NCBI GenBank assembly: GCA_016716965.1 | Contig: JADJUP010000056.1 | Span: 234,507 to 298,506, forward strand | Length of the DNA: 64,000 nt | Source of the DNA: Sulfuritalea sp. | Lineage (GTDB): Bacteria; Pseudomonadota; Gammaproteobacteria; Burkholderiales; Rhodocyclaceae | Direction: 5' to 3' | Shown here: piece by piece, positions 31,572 through 40,758 of the stretch | Layout of the letters: every line of letters begins with the position of its first letter | How positions within the stretch are numbered: position 1 is the first letter of the stretch | Made by a program: the position numbers and the translations under genes | Notes under the pieces: generated by a model | What the model was told of the DNA's origin: nothing | What the model saw: the letters and a program-made list of their open reading frames with translations, nothing else | Database searches by the model: none

Positions 31572-32945
31572 TTGAACGTCGTCATCCTCGCCGCGGGGCA
31601 GGGCAAGCGGATGCGCTCCGACCTGCCCAAGGTCCTCCACCCGTTGGCGGGGAAGGCCTTGCTGGCGCACGTGATCGATACCGCGCGCGAGCTTGGCGCC
31701 GGACGCATCTGCGTCGTCTATGGACACGGCGGCGAACGGGTGCGCGAGGCGCTTGACACGCCAGACCTGGCCTGGGCCCGGCAGGAGCCACAGCTCGGTA
31801 CCGGTCACGCGGTACTGCAGGCGATGCCCGGTGCCGTGGCGTCAGCGCCGACTCTTGTCTTGTACGGCGACGTGCCGCTGATCCGTGCCTCCACCCTGCG
31901 GCGCCTGATAGACGCTGCCGCCACCGGATCGCTGGCGCTGCTGACTGCCTACCTCGACCAGCCGCGCGGCTACGGCCGCATCGTGCGCGTCGATGGCGAA
32001 GTCAAGCGCATCGTCGAGGAAAAGGATGCCGACGACGCCGAACGTGCGATCAATGAAATCAACACCGGCATCCTCGTCGCACCCACCGCTGCACTGGCGC
32101 GCTGGCTGCCGACGCTGGGCAACCGCAATGCCCAGGGCGAGTATTACCTGACCGACATCGTCGCCATGGCGGTGGCGGAAGGCATGCCCGTGGCGACCGC
32201 GCACCCCGATGCGGCATGGGAAACTGAGGGCGTGAACAGCAAGCTGCAACTTGCCGCGCTGGAACGCGTGCACCAGCGCAACGTCGCCGACCGGCTGATG
32301 GAGGACGGCGTGATGCTGGCCGACCCGGGGCGCATCGACGTGCGCGGAGAACTGGTCTGCGGCCGTGACGTGAGCATCGACGTCAATTGCGTCTTCGAGG
32401 GACGCGTCGAGCTGGCCGATGGGGTTTCGATCGGCGCCAATTGCGTCTTGAGGAACTGCCGCGTCGGCAGCGGAGCGCGCCTCGCAGCTTTCTGCCATCT
32501 TGATGACGCGACGGTTGGTCCGGAGTGCGCGATCGGTCCCTACGCGCGCCTGCGTCCCGGCGCCGAACTCGGCCGCGACGTGCATGTCGGCAACTTCGTC
32601 GAGGTCAAGAACTCCACCATCGCCGATCACTCCAAGGCCAACCACCTCGCCTACATCGGCGACGCCACCATCGGCAGCCGCGTCAATGTCGGCGCCGGAA
32701 CCATCACCTGCAATTACGACGGCGCCAACAAGTTCCGCACCGTAATCGAGGACGATGCCTTCATCGGGTCGGACACTCAACTGGTCGCCCCGGTGACCGT
32801 CGGCCGCGGCGCCACGCTGGGTGCGGGAACCACGCTGACGCGCGATGCGCCGCCCGACCAGTTGACTATTTCCCGAGCAAAGCAGGTGTCGATTCCCGGC
32901 TGGAAGCGGCCGACAAAGAATCCAAACGCGAAGAAAAAGGACTGA
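31572..32945 (+). CDS. glmU: Bifunctional N-acetylglucosamine-1-phosphate uridyltransferase / glucosamine-1-phosphate acetyltransferase
   Basis: 457 aa enzyme making UDP-GlcNAc for peptidoglycan and LPS. The start is a TTG at 31572 giving NVVILAAGQGKRMRSDLPKVLH, the pyrophosphorylase signature. The C-terminal left-handed beta-helix has the hexapeptide repeats and the acetyltransferase motif (NHLAYIGDATIGSRVNVGAG). It starts 7 bases after gltD and is followed by glmS. A dispersed repeat copy codes SAPTLVLYGD at about residues 91-100. Confidence 0.95.
   Translation: MNVVILAAGQGKRMRSDLPKVLHPLAGKALLAHVIDTARELGAGRICVVYGHGGERVREALDTPDLAWARQEPQLGTGHAVLQAMPGAVASAPTLVLYGDVPLIRASTLRRLIDAAATGSLALLTAYLDQPRGYGRIVRVDGEVKRIVEEKDADDAERAINEINTGILVAPTAALARWLPTLGNRNAQGEYYLTDIVAMAVAEGMPVATAHPDAAWETEGVNSKLQLAALERVHQRNVADRLMEDGVMLADPGRIDVRGELVCGRDVSIDVNCVFEGRVELADGVSIGANCVLRNCRVGSGARLAAFCHLDDATVGPECAIGPYARLRPGAELGRDVHVGNFVEVKNSTIADHSKANHLAYIGDATIGSRVNVGAGTITCNYDGANKFRTVIEDDAFIGSDTQLVAPVTVGRGATLGAGTTLTRDAPPDQLTISRAKQVSIPGWKRPTKNPNAKKKD
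31833..31859 (+). repeat. Dispersed 27-bp repeat, copy B (inside glmU)
   Basis: GCCGT, seven bases, then GCGCCGACTCTTG; coding AVASAPTLV in glmU. Confidence 0.75.
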
Positions 32946-32948
32946 GCC

Positions 32949-34778
32949 ATGTGCGGTATCGTCGCTGCGGTCGCCGAACGCAACATCGTTCCGGTGTTGA
33001 TCGAAGGCCTGATGAAGCTGGAATACCGCGGCTACGATTCCGCCGGCCTCGCCCTGCTCAATCCGACGCTGACGCGTTTGCGCAGTGTCGGCCGCGTCGC
33101 CGAACTCGCTGCCCAGGCGGCAGGCCAGGTGGCCCACCATGGCATCGCCCACACGCGCTGGGCCACGCACGGCGTGCCTTCCGAGCGCAATGCCCATCCG
33201 CATGTGTCCACCGGCCTGGCCGTGGTGCATAACGGCATCATCGAGAACTACGCCGAGCTCAAGCACGAACTCGCGGCACAAGGCTACGTCTTCGCCTCCG
33301 ACACCGACACCGAAGTGATCGCCCACCTGATCCGGCACACGCTCAAGTCGGCGCCCGACCTGTTCGAGGCGGTGCGCCTGGCCAAAACGCGCCTGATCGG
33401 CGCCTACGCGATCGCCGTATTGCAGGAGTGGGACGATCGCATCGTCGTCGCCCGCCATGGCGCGCCCCTGCTGCTCGGCCTCGGTGACGACGGCAACTAT
33501 GCCGCGTCCGACGCGTCGGCGCTGCTGCAGGTGACGCGGCGCATGATCTACCTCGAAGACGGCGACGTCGCCGAACTGCGCCGCGATGGCGTGCGAATAG
33601 TCGGCGCTGACGGTACGGCAGCCAATGTGCCGGCGGACCGCCCGGTGCACGAAAGCACCCTGTCTGCCGACGACGTCGAACTGGGCGAGTACCGGCACTA
33701 CATGCAGAAGGAAATCTTCGAGCAGCCGCAGGCCCTGGCGGCGACGCTGGAGATGATCGGCGGCGCGCAGACCCTGAGCCCCAACCTGTTTGGCGTCGCC
33801 GCGCCCGAGATGCTGCAGGGCGTGAAATCGGTGCTGATCCTCGCCTGCGGCACCAGTTACCACTCCGGCCTCGTCGCCCGCTACTGGATCGAGCAACTTG
33901 CCGGGATTCCATGCAGCGTGGAAATCGCCAGCGAGTACCGCTATCGGATTTCCGTGCCCAACCCCGAGCAACTGGTCGTCGCGATCTCCCAGTCCGGCGA
34001 AACCGCCGACACGCTGGCCTCGGTCAAGCATGCGAAGGCGCTGGGCATGGGCCGCACGCTGGCGATCTGCAACGTCGCCGAGTCGGCCATCGTGCGCGAA
34101 TGCGCATTGCGCTTCCTGACCCGCGCCGGCCCCGAGATCGGCGTCGCCTCGACCAAGGCCTTCACCACCCAGCTTGCCGCGCTGTTCCTGCTGGCGGCCA
34201 CGTTGGCCAAACAGGCCGGACGCCTGACGCCGGAACAGGAGGGCATCCATCTCAAGGCACTGCGCCATCTGCCGGTTGCCGTGGGCAAGGTGCTGGCGCT
34301 GGAACCGGAGATCAAGGTCTGGGCCACGCGCTTCGCCGACAAGCAGCATGCGCTCTTCCTCGGCCGCGGCCACCACTACCCGATCGCGCTGGAAGGCGCC
34401 CTGAAGCTCAAGGAAATCTCCTACATCCACGCCGAAGGCTATCCCGCCGGCGAGCTCAAGCACGGCCCGCTGGCGCTGGTGGATAGGAACATGCCGGTGA
34501 TCAGCATCGCTCCCAACGATGCCCTGCTGGAAAAGCTCAAATCCAACCTCAAGGAAGTTGCCGCACGCGGCGGCGAACTTTACGTCTTTGCCGACGCCGA
34601 CTCGGCGGTCGACGCCGAGGACGGTGTGCACGTGCTGCGCCTGCCGGAACATTACGGCCTGCTCTCGCCCGTGCTGCATGTCGTGCCGCTACAGCTACTG
34701 TCGTATCACGCCGCGCTGGTCAAGGGCACCGATGTCGACAAGCCGCGCAACCTGGCGAAGAGCGTCACGGTCGAGTAG
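32949..34778 (+). CDS. glmS: Glutamine-fructose-6-phosphate aminotransferase
   Basis: 609 aa. The catalytic cysteine is residue 2 (MCGIVAAV); the glutaminase domain shows HTRWATHG and HNGIIENY; two SIS sugar-isomerase domains follow (ACGTSYHSGLVARYWIE; RGHHYPIALEGALKLKE) and the C-terminus is KSVTVE as in the family. It makes glucosamine-6-phosphate, the precursor for GlmU. Three bases separate it from glmU. A repeat copy codes VGADGTA in the linker between the domains. Confidence 0.95.
   Translation: MCGIVAAVAERNIVPVLIEGLMKLEYRGYDSAGLALLNPTLTRLRSVGRVAELAAQAAGQVAHHGIAHTRWATHGVPSERNAHPHVSTGLAVVHNGIIENYAELKHELAAQGYVFASDTDTEVIAHLIRHTLKSAPDLFEAVRLAKTRLIGAYAIAVLQEWDDRIVVARHGAPLLLGLGDDGNYAASDASALLQVTRRMIYLEDGDVAELRRDGVRIVGADGTAANVPADRPVHESTLSADDVELGEYRHYMQKEIFEQPQALAATLEMIGGAQTLSPNLFGVAAPEMLQGVKSVLILACGTSYHSGLVARYWIEQLAGIPCSVEIASEYRYRISVPNPEQLVVAISQSGETADTLASVKHAKALGMGRTLAICNVAESAIVRECALRFLTRAGPEIGVASTKAFTTQLAALFLLAATLAKQAGRLTPEQEGIHLKALRHLPVAVGKVLALEPEIKVWATRFADKQHALFLGRGHHYPIALEGALKLKEISYIHAEGYPAGELKHGPLALVDRNMPVISIAPNDALLEKLKSNLKEVAARGGELYVFADADSAVDAEDGVHVLRLPEHYGLLSPVLHVVPLQLLSYHAALVKGTDVDKPRNLAKSVTVE
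33593..33619 (-). repeat. Dispersed 27-bp repeat, copy K (inside glmS)
   Basis: On the minus strand: GCCGT, seven bases, then GCGCCGACTATT. The plus strand codes VGADGTA in the glutaminase-SIS linker of glmS. Confidence 0.7.
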
Positions 34779-34788
34779 GGCAGCACGC

Positions 34789-35586
34789 TTGCCAACGCTT
34801 GCGACCTGGCGGCTACTTCCGGCAATCGCGGTTCTGGCATTGGCAGGCTGCGCCGGTCAGCCAACCTGGCACAGCGGTTTCGAAAACGGCTTTCCCGGCA
34901 GCGAGTGGCTGAACTACGACAAGGGCGCCTACTCGGCTGACGGCGATATGCCGGCCGGCCGCGCCTCGGGCTGGACCATCGTTGATCGCGAGGCCGGCGA
35001 ACCGGTATTTTCCGGTCGCCACGCCTACAAGGGCTGGATCGTGCGCGCGGCGGCCGACAACCATCGCGCCTATCCCGGGATCCATGTCGATATTCCGACC
35101 CCGCTGGTCAATAGTTTCATGGTTTACCTCGATGCCGATTACGGCCGCATGCGTGCCGAAGACTGGATCCATTTCGGCACCTGGGGCAACCATGATGCGG
35201 TCGCCGCGTCCGGACGCTGGGCTTTGCATACGCTGGCGGTGCGCGACCGCAGACTCGAATTCGCGCACACCGCGCCGTTCCACGGGGAATATATCGGCCC
35301 CCGGCCGCAGCCCGAGTTTCCGCTGCGGCGCTGGGTGCGGTTGACGGCCTATATCCATTACGCAGGGACTTCAGGCCAGGTCCAGGTCTGGCAGGACGGC
35401 GTGCCCATGCTGCGTGCCGACGTCTCGGCGCTCATCGGCAATCCGGGAACCAGGTTGCGCACCGCGCACTGGGGCATGTATGCCAATGGCGGCGTGGATC
35501 ACGGCGTGCAGTACAACGATGAAATCAACATCTGCACGCTGGCGGGGCCGCTCACGGAACTGACCCGCGAGCCCGCTTGTCCTTGA
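34789..35586 (+). CDS. Putative lipoprotein, possible polysaccharide-lyase/concanavalin-like fold
   Basis: 265 aa from a TTG at 34789, 10 bases after glmS. The N-terminus is a lipoprotein signal (LLPAIAVLALAGC, cysteine near residue 21). The rest is rich in Trp, Tyr and His with segments such as DWIHFGTWGNHD, RRWVRLTAYIHYAG, VQVWQDGVPMLRADV and TAHWGMYANGGVDHG, which resemble beta-jelly-roll glycan-binding or heparin-lyase-like domains. Function unknown. The gene end (NDEINICTL) fits this fold. The start codon is the only plausible one that yields the signal peptide. Confidence 0.65.
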   Translation: MPTLATWRLLPAIAVLALAGCAGQPTWHSGFENGFPGSEWLNYDKGAYSADGDMPAGRASGWTIVDREAGEPVFSGRHAYKGWIVRAAADNHRAYPGIHVDIPTPLVNSFMVYLDADYGRMRAEDWIHFGTWGNHDAVAASGRWALHTLAVRDRRLEFAHTAPFHGEYIGPRPQPEFPLRRWVRLTAYIHYAGTSGQVQVWQDGVPMLRADVSALIGNPGTRLRTAHWGMYANGGVDHGVQYNDEINICTLAGPLTELTREPACP

Positions 35587-36080
35587 TTGCTCCGTGGCCA
35601 CCTGACGAAACCAGACTGGCCGCACGCTCGCTCCTGTCAGGTTAATGGAGTCAGTGGCGCCGACTGCCTGCCCCGTTTCATTTGCAGGCACTCCACTACG
35701 TAATTTCCGCAGCTGTCCGCCAGATTGTATCGTTTAGCCCTAAACTAACCATGCGATGAGAATTCTGGCGCCATCCCGACGTCCTGCCGTGCCCGGCCTT
35801 GCTGGCTACATGGTTTCTTCGCAAGCATGGTCGATACCGGGAGGGGGCTTGTGCCCGGTTCGATGAATTCGCTACATCGGGCGCGTCGTCCCTTGGCGGC
35901 GATCGTCTGGCCGGGAAGTCGGGATTGCAACCCGGCATTCGGTGCCGTAACGCCGGCGCCGACTTTTTCTTTTGCAACCGGAAGCGGCATCACTGGCCGT
36001 CTTCGTTCGTGCCCAACGCCAGGCGCTTCAGCGCAATCCCGACTTCACGAAAGTGCATTTCAAACTGAAAGGAAGCTCGA
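35587..36080. other. Intergenic region of about 490 bp
   Basis: No credible gene. It holds an inverted repeat GCCGGG (35910-35915) / CCCGGC (35931-35936), dispersed repeat copy G just after it, and the leader of the chemotaxis receptor gene. Short ORFs on both strands here (for example 35827-36084) have no family-like sequence. Confidence 0.5.
35944..35970 (+). repeat. Dispersed 27-bp repeat, copy G (intergenic)
   Basis: GCCGT, seven bases, then GCGCCGACTTTTT; about 110 bases before the chemotaxis receptor start. Confidence 0.7.
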
Positions 36081-37583
36081 ATGACCGTAAAGCTCCGCCT
36101 TTTCGCCATCGCCGCACTTGCCGTCGGTGCGCTGGTGATCATCAGCCTCATCTCCTATGTTTCGCTGAGCCGCCTCGCGTCGCTGCAGGACGAAGGATTC
36201 GGCAAGACGCAGACCCAGGCCGCCGCCGCCGAGGGGCAATGGCTGGGCGCCCAGCTTTACCAGATATACGCCGATGCGATCATCAACCGCAATCTGGCGG
36301 AGAACCGCAAGCAGTTTGAAAATCTGCGCACGGAAGCGGGCAAGGACTTGGTGCGCCTGGCCGAACAGGCGGATACCGTGGAAGAGAAGGCAGCCGTCGC
36401 CGAAGCGCGCAAGGCGCTGGACAAGTTGTTCGAAATGTACGACAAGCGCCTGCTGCCGATGCTTAATTCCGCCAACAAGGTGGCCGAGGAAATCAGCGCG
36501 CTTGACGGCGAGATCGATGCAGAGGTCGTCAAGGTCGGCGAACAGCTGTCCAAGGTTGCGACCAGCATGGCCAGGGAAGCCGGTTTGGCTGATCGGGAGT
36601 TCGACAAGGTGCGTAGCTCGAGTTTGCTGGGTACGGTCGCAATCAGCTCGATCATGTCGGCACTGCTGCTGGTCCTGGCCTTCCTGCTTATTCGTTCGAT
36701 CATGAAGCCCCTGCTCGAAGTCCGGGACGTCACACAACGGATTGCCGACGGTGACCTGACGGTGGAGATCAAGGACGCCAGCAAGGACGAGATCGGCCAG
36801 ATACTTGCCGCGCAGCAAGGACTGATCGCCAAGCTGAACCAGATCATCGGTGAGGTGAAGGGCGCCGCCGACAACCTCTCCAACGCCTCCGGCCAGGTCT
36901 CGGCCACCGCCCAGTCGCTGTCGCAGTCTTCCAGCGAGCAGGCCGCTTCGGTCGAGGAAACCACGGCGTCCATCGAACAGATGACGGCCAGCATCACGCA
37001 GAACACCGAGAACGCACGTGTCACCGACAACATGGCCACCCAGTCCTCGGCCCAGGCCGAACAGGGCGGCAAGGCGGTGAAGGACACGGTCGAAGCCATG
37101 AAGTCCATCGCCGGCAAGATCGGCATCATCGACGACATCGCCTACCAGACCAACCTGCTGGCCCTGAACGCCGCGATCGAAGCCGCGCGCGCCGGCGAGC
37201 ACGGCAAGGGCTTCGCGGTCGTGGCCGCCGAAGTTCGCAAGCTGGCCGAGCGCAGCCAGGTCGCCGCGCAGGAGATCGGGCAACTGGCCGGGTCCTCCGT
37301 GAAGATGGCCGAACAGGCCGGCAAGCTGCTGGACGAAATGGTGCCCAGCATCAAGAAGACCTCCGACCTCGTGCAGGAGATCGCCGCCGCCAGCCAGGAA
37401 CAGAGTGCCGGCGTGGGCCAGATCAACGGCGCCATGGGTCAGTTGAACAAGGCCACGCAGCAGAACGCCTCCGCCTCCGAGGAACTGGCCGCCACGGCCG
37501 AAGAGATGGGTGGTCAGGCGTTACAGCTACAGGATCTGATGGAGTTCTTCAAGGTCGGGACACAGCGCGAACACGCGAGGTAA
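36081..37583 (+). CDS. Methyl-accepting chemotaxis protein
   Basis: 500 aa receptor. TM1 is at residues 7-30 (FAIAALAVGALVIISLISYVS), followed by a helical periplasmic sensor of about 160 residues, TM2 near 190-212, HAMP (IRSIMKPLLEVRDVTQRIADGDLTVEI) and the signalling domain with the highly conserved tip IDDIAYQTNLLALNAAIEAA. GAAAGGAAGC precedes the ATG. No C-terminal NWETF-type CheR-binding pentapeptide is present. It should signal to CheA; the ligand is unknown. No che genes are near. Confidence 0.93.
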   Translation: MTVKLRLFAIAALAVGALVIISLISYVSLSRLASLQDEGFGKTQTQAAAAEGQWLGAQLYQIYADAIINRNLAENRKQFENLRTEAGKDLVRLAEQADTVEEKAAVAEARKALDKLFEMYDKRLLPMLNSANKVAEEISALDGEIDAEVVKVGEQLSKVATSMAREAGLADREFDKVRSSSLLGTVAISSIMSALLLVLAFLLIRSIMKPLLEVRDVTQRIADGDLTVEIKDASKDEIGQILAAQQGLIAKLNQIIGEVKGAADNLSNASGQVSATAQSLSQSSSEQAASVEETTASIEQMTASITQNTENARVTDNMATQSSAQAEQGGKAVKDTVEAMKSIAGKIGIIDDIAYQTNLLALNAAIEAARAGEHGKGFAVVAAEVRKLAERSQVAAQEIGQLAGSSVKMAEQAGKLLDEMVPSIKKTSDLVQEIAAASQEQSAGVGQINGAMGQLNKATQQNASASEELAATAEEMGGQALQLQDLMEFFKVGTQREHAR

Positions 37584-37609
37584 CCGATACCCGCCACCTA
37601 CCACCCACC

Positions 37610-38290
37610 ATGTGCGGTCGTTACGTTCTCCACGGGCCACAGTCCCGACTCACGGAGTATTTCGACCTCCGGGCCTGCGCCGACTGGACGGCGCGCTACA
37701 ACATCGCGCCGCAAAGCGATGTGCTGGTGATACGCCAGCGCCCGGAAATCGGCCGGGTTGGCCAGATGGTGCGCTGGGGCCTGATTCCGCACTGGGCGAT
37801 GGACGCGTCGATCGGCCTAAGGCTGAACAACGCGCGCGCGGAGACGGTGGCCGAGAAGCCCTCTTTCCGCAGTGCCTTCGCGCGCCACCGCTGTTTGATT
37901 CCGGCCAACGGCTTCTACGAATGGCAAGCGGTGGCTACCGACGGCAAGCCACGCAAGCAGCCGTGGTACATCCATCCGGCGCGCGATGGCGAGTTCTTCG
38001 CGATGGCCGGCCTGCTTGCCGCCTGGACCTCACCCGAAGGCGAAAACATCGTCAGCACCTGCGTGATCACCACGGCGGCGAACGAACTGATGGCGCCGAT
38101 CCATGACCGCATGCCGGTGCTACTGGCGGCTGATCGGTTCGATGCCTGGCTGGATCCCGCCTGGCACGACGTCGATTCCCTGCGACCCTGGCTGGAGCCG
38201 GCGCCAGCAGAGGGGATGAGCGCCCGGCTCGTGAGCACGCGCGTAGGCAATGCGCGCAATGAAGGCGAGGACCTGATCGCGCCGTTGTGA
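37610..38290 (+). CDS. SRAP (YedK/HMCES) family protein protecting abasic sites
   Basis: 226 aa, taken from the ATG that gives MCGRYVLH. The catalytic Cys2, which crosslinks to abasic sites in single-stranded DNA, follows the initiator Met. Other family residues are NNARAETVAEKPSFR, NGFYEW and the histidine in APIHDRMPV. This is a stand-alone housekeeping gene in many bacteria. Confidence 0.92.
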   Translation: MCGRYVLHGPQSRLTEYFDLRACADWTARYNIAPQSDVLVIRQRPEIGRVGQMVRWGLIPHWAMDASIGLRLNNARAETVAEKPSFRSAFARHRCLIPANGFYEWQAVATDGKPRKQPWYIHPARDGEFFAMAGLLAAWTSPEGENIVSTCVITTAANELMAPIHDRMPVLLAADRFDAWLDPAWHDVDSLRPWLEPAPAEGMSARLVSTRVGNARNEGEDLIAPL

Positions 38291-38360
38291 AGCGGCCGAC
38301 CCCGGCGAAAGCGGCGCTACGGCCCGGCGCGGCAGGAACTCCGTTAAGCTATCCGCCGCC

Positions 38361-40283
38361 ATGCACTCCCTTCCCGCGATGCGCGTGCTCTCGGTGATAC
38401 CACCGATGACGCAGCTCAATACACCCTATCCCTCGACGGCCTACCTGACCGGCTTCCTGCGCTCGCGCGGGGTTGCCGCGGTGCAGGAGGATCTGGCGCT
38501 GGCGCTCGTGCTGCGCCTGTTTTCGGTCGTCGGGCTGCGCGAGGTAGGCCAGTGCATCGAGGCGCTTCCCGCGAAGCGGCGCTCGCCGCGAGTACAGGCC
38601 TTCGACAGGCAGTTCGCGCGTTACCTGGCGACGGTGGGGCCGGCCGTGGCCTTCCTCCAGGGGCGCGATCCGTCGATCGGGCATCGCATCGCCGGGCGCA
38701 ACTTCCTGCCCGAGGGCTCGCGCTTCGCAGCACTCGACGCCTATGTCGATCCGCATGACGAAGCGGGCGGCGACCCGCTGGCCTGGGCCTTCGGCGCGCT
38801 CGGCGTGACCGATCGCGCGCGGCACTTCGCCACCCTGTATCTGGATGACATCGCCGACGTGCTGCGCGAGGCGGTCGATGCGCGTTTCGAATTCGTCCGC
38901 TATGCCGAATCGCTGGCGCGCAGCCAGGCCAGCTTCGACCCGCTGGCGCAGGCGCTGGCGGCTCCGGAGACCCTGGTCGACCGCACGCTGCGCGAACTGA
39001 CCGAGGATGCGCTGGCGCGGCATGCGCCGCGGGTCGTGCTGCTCTCCGCGCCGTTCCCCGGCAACGTCTATGGCGCCTTCCGCATCGCGCAGGCGATCAA
39101 GGCACGCGACCCGACCATCGTCACGGTGCTCGGCGGCGGCTTCGCCAACACCGAGCTGAGGGAGTTGTCCGAGCCGCGCGTGTTCGACCATTTCGACTAC
39201 GTGACGATCGACGACGGCGAGCGTCCGCTGCTGGCCCTGCTCGAACACCTGCGCGGCGAGCGTCCGCGCGAGCGCCTGGTGCGGACCTTCCTGCGTGTCG
39301 ATGGCGTGGTGCGCTACGTCGACGCCGGCCATCCCGACGATGGCGACATCCCGTTCGCCGAGGCCGGCACGCCGACCTGGGACGGCCTGCCGCTGGACCG
39401 CTACCTGTCGCTGCTGGACATGCTCAATCCCATGCATCGCCTCTGGTCCGATGCGCGCTGGAACAAACTCACCGTGGCCCACGGCTGCTACTGGAAGAAG
39501 TGCAGCTTCTGCGATGTCTCGCTCGATTACATCTCGCGCTACGAAGCCCTTGCCGCATCGACCCTGGTCGATCGCATCGAGTCTATCGTCGCCGAGACCG
39601 GGCAGACGGGCTTCCATTTCGTCGACGAGGCGGCGCCGCCCAAGGCGCTCAAGGCGCTGGCCGACGAACTGCGGCGGCGCAATCGGGCGATCTCGTGGTG
39701 GACCAACATCCGCTTCGAGAAGTCCTTCACGCCGGATCTGTGCGCCGATCTGGCCAATGCGGGTTGCATCGCCGTGTCGGGCGGGCTGGAGGTCGCGTCC
39801 GACCGCCTGTTGAAGCTGATGCAGAAGGGCGTTTCGGTCGAGCAGGTGGCACGTGTCACCCACGGGTTTGCCGAGGCCGGCGTGCTGGTCCATGCCTACC
39901 TGATGTACGGCTTTCCGACGCAGACGGTGCAGGACACGGTGGACGCGCTGGAATACGTGCGCCAGTTGTTCGCTGCCGGCTGCATCCAGTCCGGCTTCTT
40001 CCATCGCTTCGCCTGCAGCGTACATGCGCCGGTGGGCCTGCATCCGCAGCGCTACGGCGTGACGCTGAAGCCGCTGCCGCCGGGCGGCTTCGCGAAGAAC
40101 GACGTCGGCTTCATCGACCCCACCGGCGTCGACCACGATGTGCTGGGCCAGGCGCTGAACAAGGCGCTCTACAACTACATGCACGGGCTGGGCCTGGACC
40201 AGGACGTACGCGGCTGGTTCACCGGCCGCGTACCGAAGACCACGGTGTCGCGCCACTTCGTCGAGCGGGCGTTGCGCGGATGA
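38361..40283 (+). CDS. B12-binding domain radical SAM protein
   Basis: 640 aa. The N-terminal half holds a Rossmann-like B12-binding region (LLSAPFPGNVYGAFRIAQAIK, TVLGGGFANTELREL). The radical SAM core begins at about residue 370 with HGCYWKKCSFCDVSLDYISRYE. The cluster cysteines are spaced CX4CX2C, against the usual CX3CX2C. The glycine-rich SAM segment (ISWWTNIRFEKSFT, SGGLEVASDRLL) follows. Reaction unknown; relatives do methylations and C-C bond chemistry. Its stop overlaps the start of the next gene (ATGA). Confidence 0.85.
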   Translation: MHSLPAMRVLSVIPPMTQLNTPYPSTAYLTGFLRSRGVAAVQEDLALALVLRLFSVVGLREVGQCIEALPAKRRSPRVQAFDRQFARYLATVGPAVAFLQGRDPSIGHRIAGRNFLPEGSRFAALDAYVDPHDEAGGDPLAWAFGALGVTDRARHFATLYLDDIADVLREAVDARFEFVRYAESLARSQASFDPLAQALAAPETLVDRTLRELTEDALARHAPRVVLLSAPFPGNVYGAFRIAQAIKARDPTIVTVLGGGFANTELRELSEPRVFDHFDYVTIDDGERPLLALLEHLRGERPRERLVRTFLRVDGVVRYVDAGHPDDGDIPFAEAGTPTWDGLPLDRYLSLLDMLNPMHRLWSDARWNKLTVAHGCYWKKCSFCDVSLDYISRYEALAASTLVDRIESIVAETGQTGFHFVDEAAPPKALKALADELRRRNRAISWWTNIRFEKSFTPDLCADLANAGCIAVSGGLEVASDRLLKLMQKGVSVEQVARVTHGFAEAGVLVHAYLMYGFPTQTVQDTVDALEYVRQLFAAGCIQSGFFHRFACSVHAPVGLHPQRYGVTLKPLPPGGFAKNDVGFIDPTGVDHDVLGQALNKALYNYMHGLGLDQDVRGWFTGRVPKTTVSRHFVERALRG

Positions 40284-40720
40284 CGAGGCCGAGCCGGAAC
40301 CCCTGGCATATCCCGGATGCCGACTTGCATCCCTCGCTGCTGGTGCGCATGGTGCTGTTGGCGCTGGGCAGCATCGCGCTGGTGCTCGGGATCATCGGCA
40401 TCGTCGTGCCCGGGCTGCCGACCACGCCCTTCATCCTGGTTGCGGCCGCCTGCTATGCGCGCGCTTCTGAACGCTTCTACCACTGGCTGTTGCGCAACCC
40501 GACTTTCGGTCCGCTGATCGCCGAATGGCGCCGTCATCGAAGCATTCCCCACCGCATCAAGTGGCTCGCCATCACGCTGATGAGCCTGACCATCTGCGTC
40601 TCGATCTGGAGCTTTTCCGGCAAGCCGTGGCTGCAGGCGCTGCTGGCCGTGATCGGCGTGTCGACGGCGATCTGGTTATGGCGCATTCCCTCGCGCGACC
40701 GGCCGCGCCGGCAGGGGTAA
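40280..40720 (+). CDS. DUF454 / YbaN family inner-membrane protein
   Basis: 146 aa. Hydrophobic helices are at about residues 25-60 (LVRMVLLALGSIALVLGIIGIVVPGLPTTPFILVAAACYARAS, the DUF454 signature with GLPTTPF) and 95-130. The AxASERFYHWLLRNPTFGPLI segment is characteristic of YbaN. Translationally coupled to the radical SAM gene. Function unknown. Confidence 0.85.
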   Translation: MTRPSRNPWHIPDADLHPSLLVRMVLLALGSIALVLGIIGIVVPGLPTTPFILVAAACYARASERFYHWLLRNPTFGPLIAEWRRHRSIPHRIKWLAITLMSLTICVSIWSFSGKPWLQALLAVIGVSTAIWLWRIPSRDRPRRQG

Positions 40721-40758
40721 AATTTGCGCCAATACAATAAGTCAAGGGAGTCCGCATC

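Noticed and set aside
32676..32700. Extra repeat-like match in the glmU beta-helix (NVGAGT)
   Set aside because: The amino acids there are conserved in GlmU generally and the DNA match covers only part of the element, so it is probably coincidental.
31842..34679. Minus-strand open frame of 945 codons opposite glmU and glmS
   Set aside because: Spans two well-identified plus-strand genes and their junction; composition is typical of antisense frames.
38349..40256. Minus-strand open frame of 635 codons opposite the radical SAM gene
   Set aside because: Shadow of a real gene with the cluster motif, B12 region and translational coupling on the plus strand; composition is Arg/His/Gln-rich and family-less.
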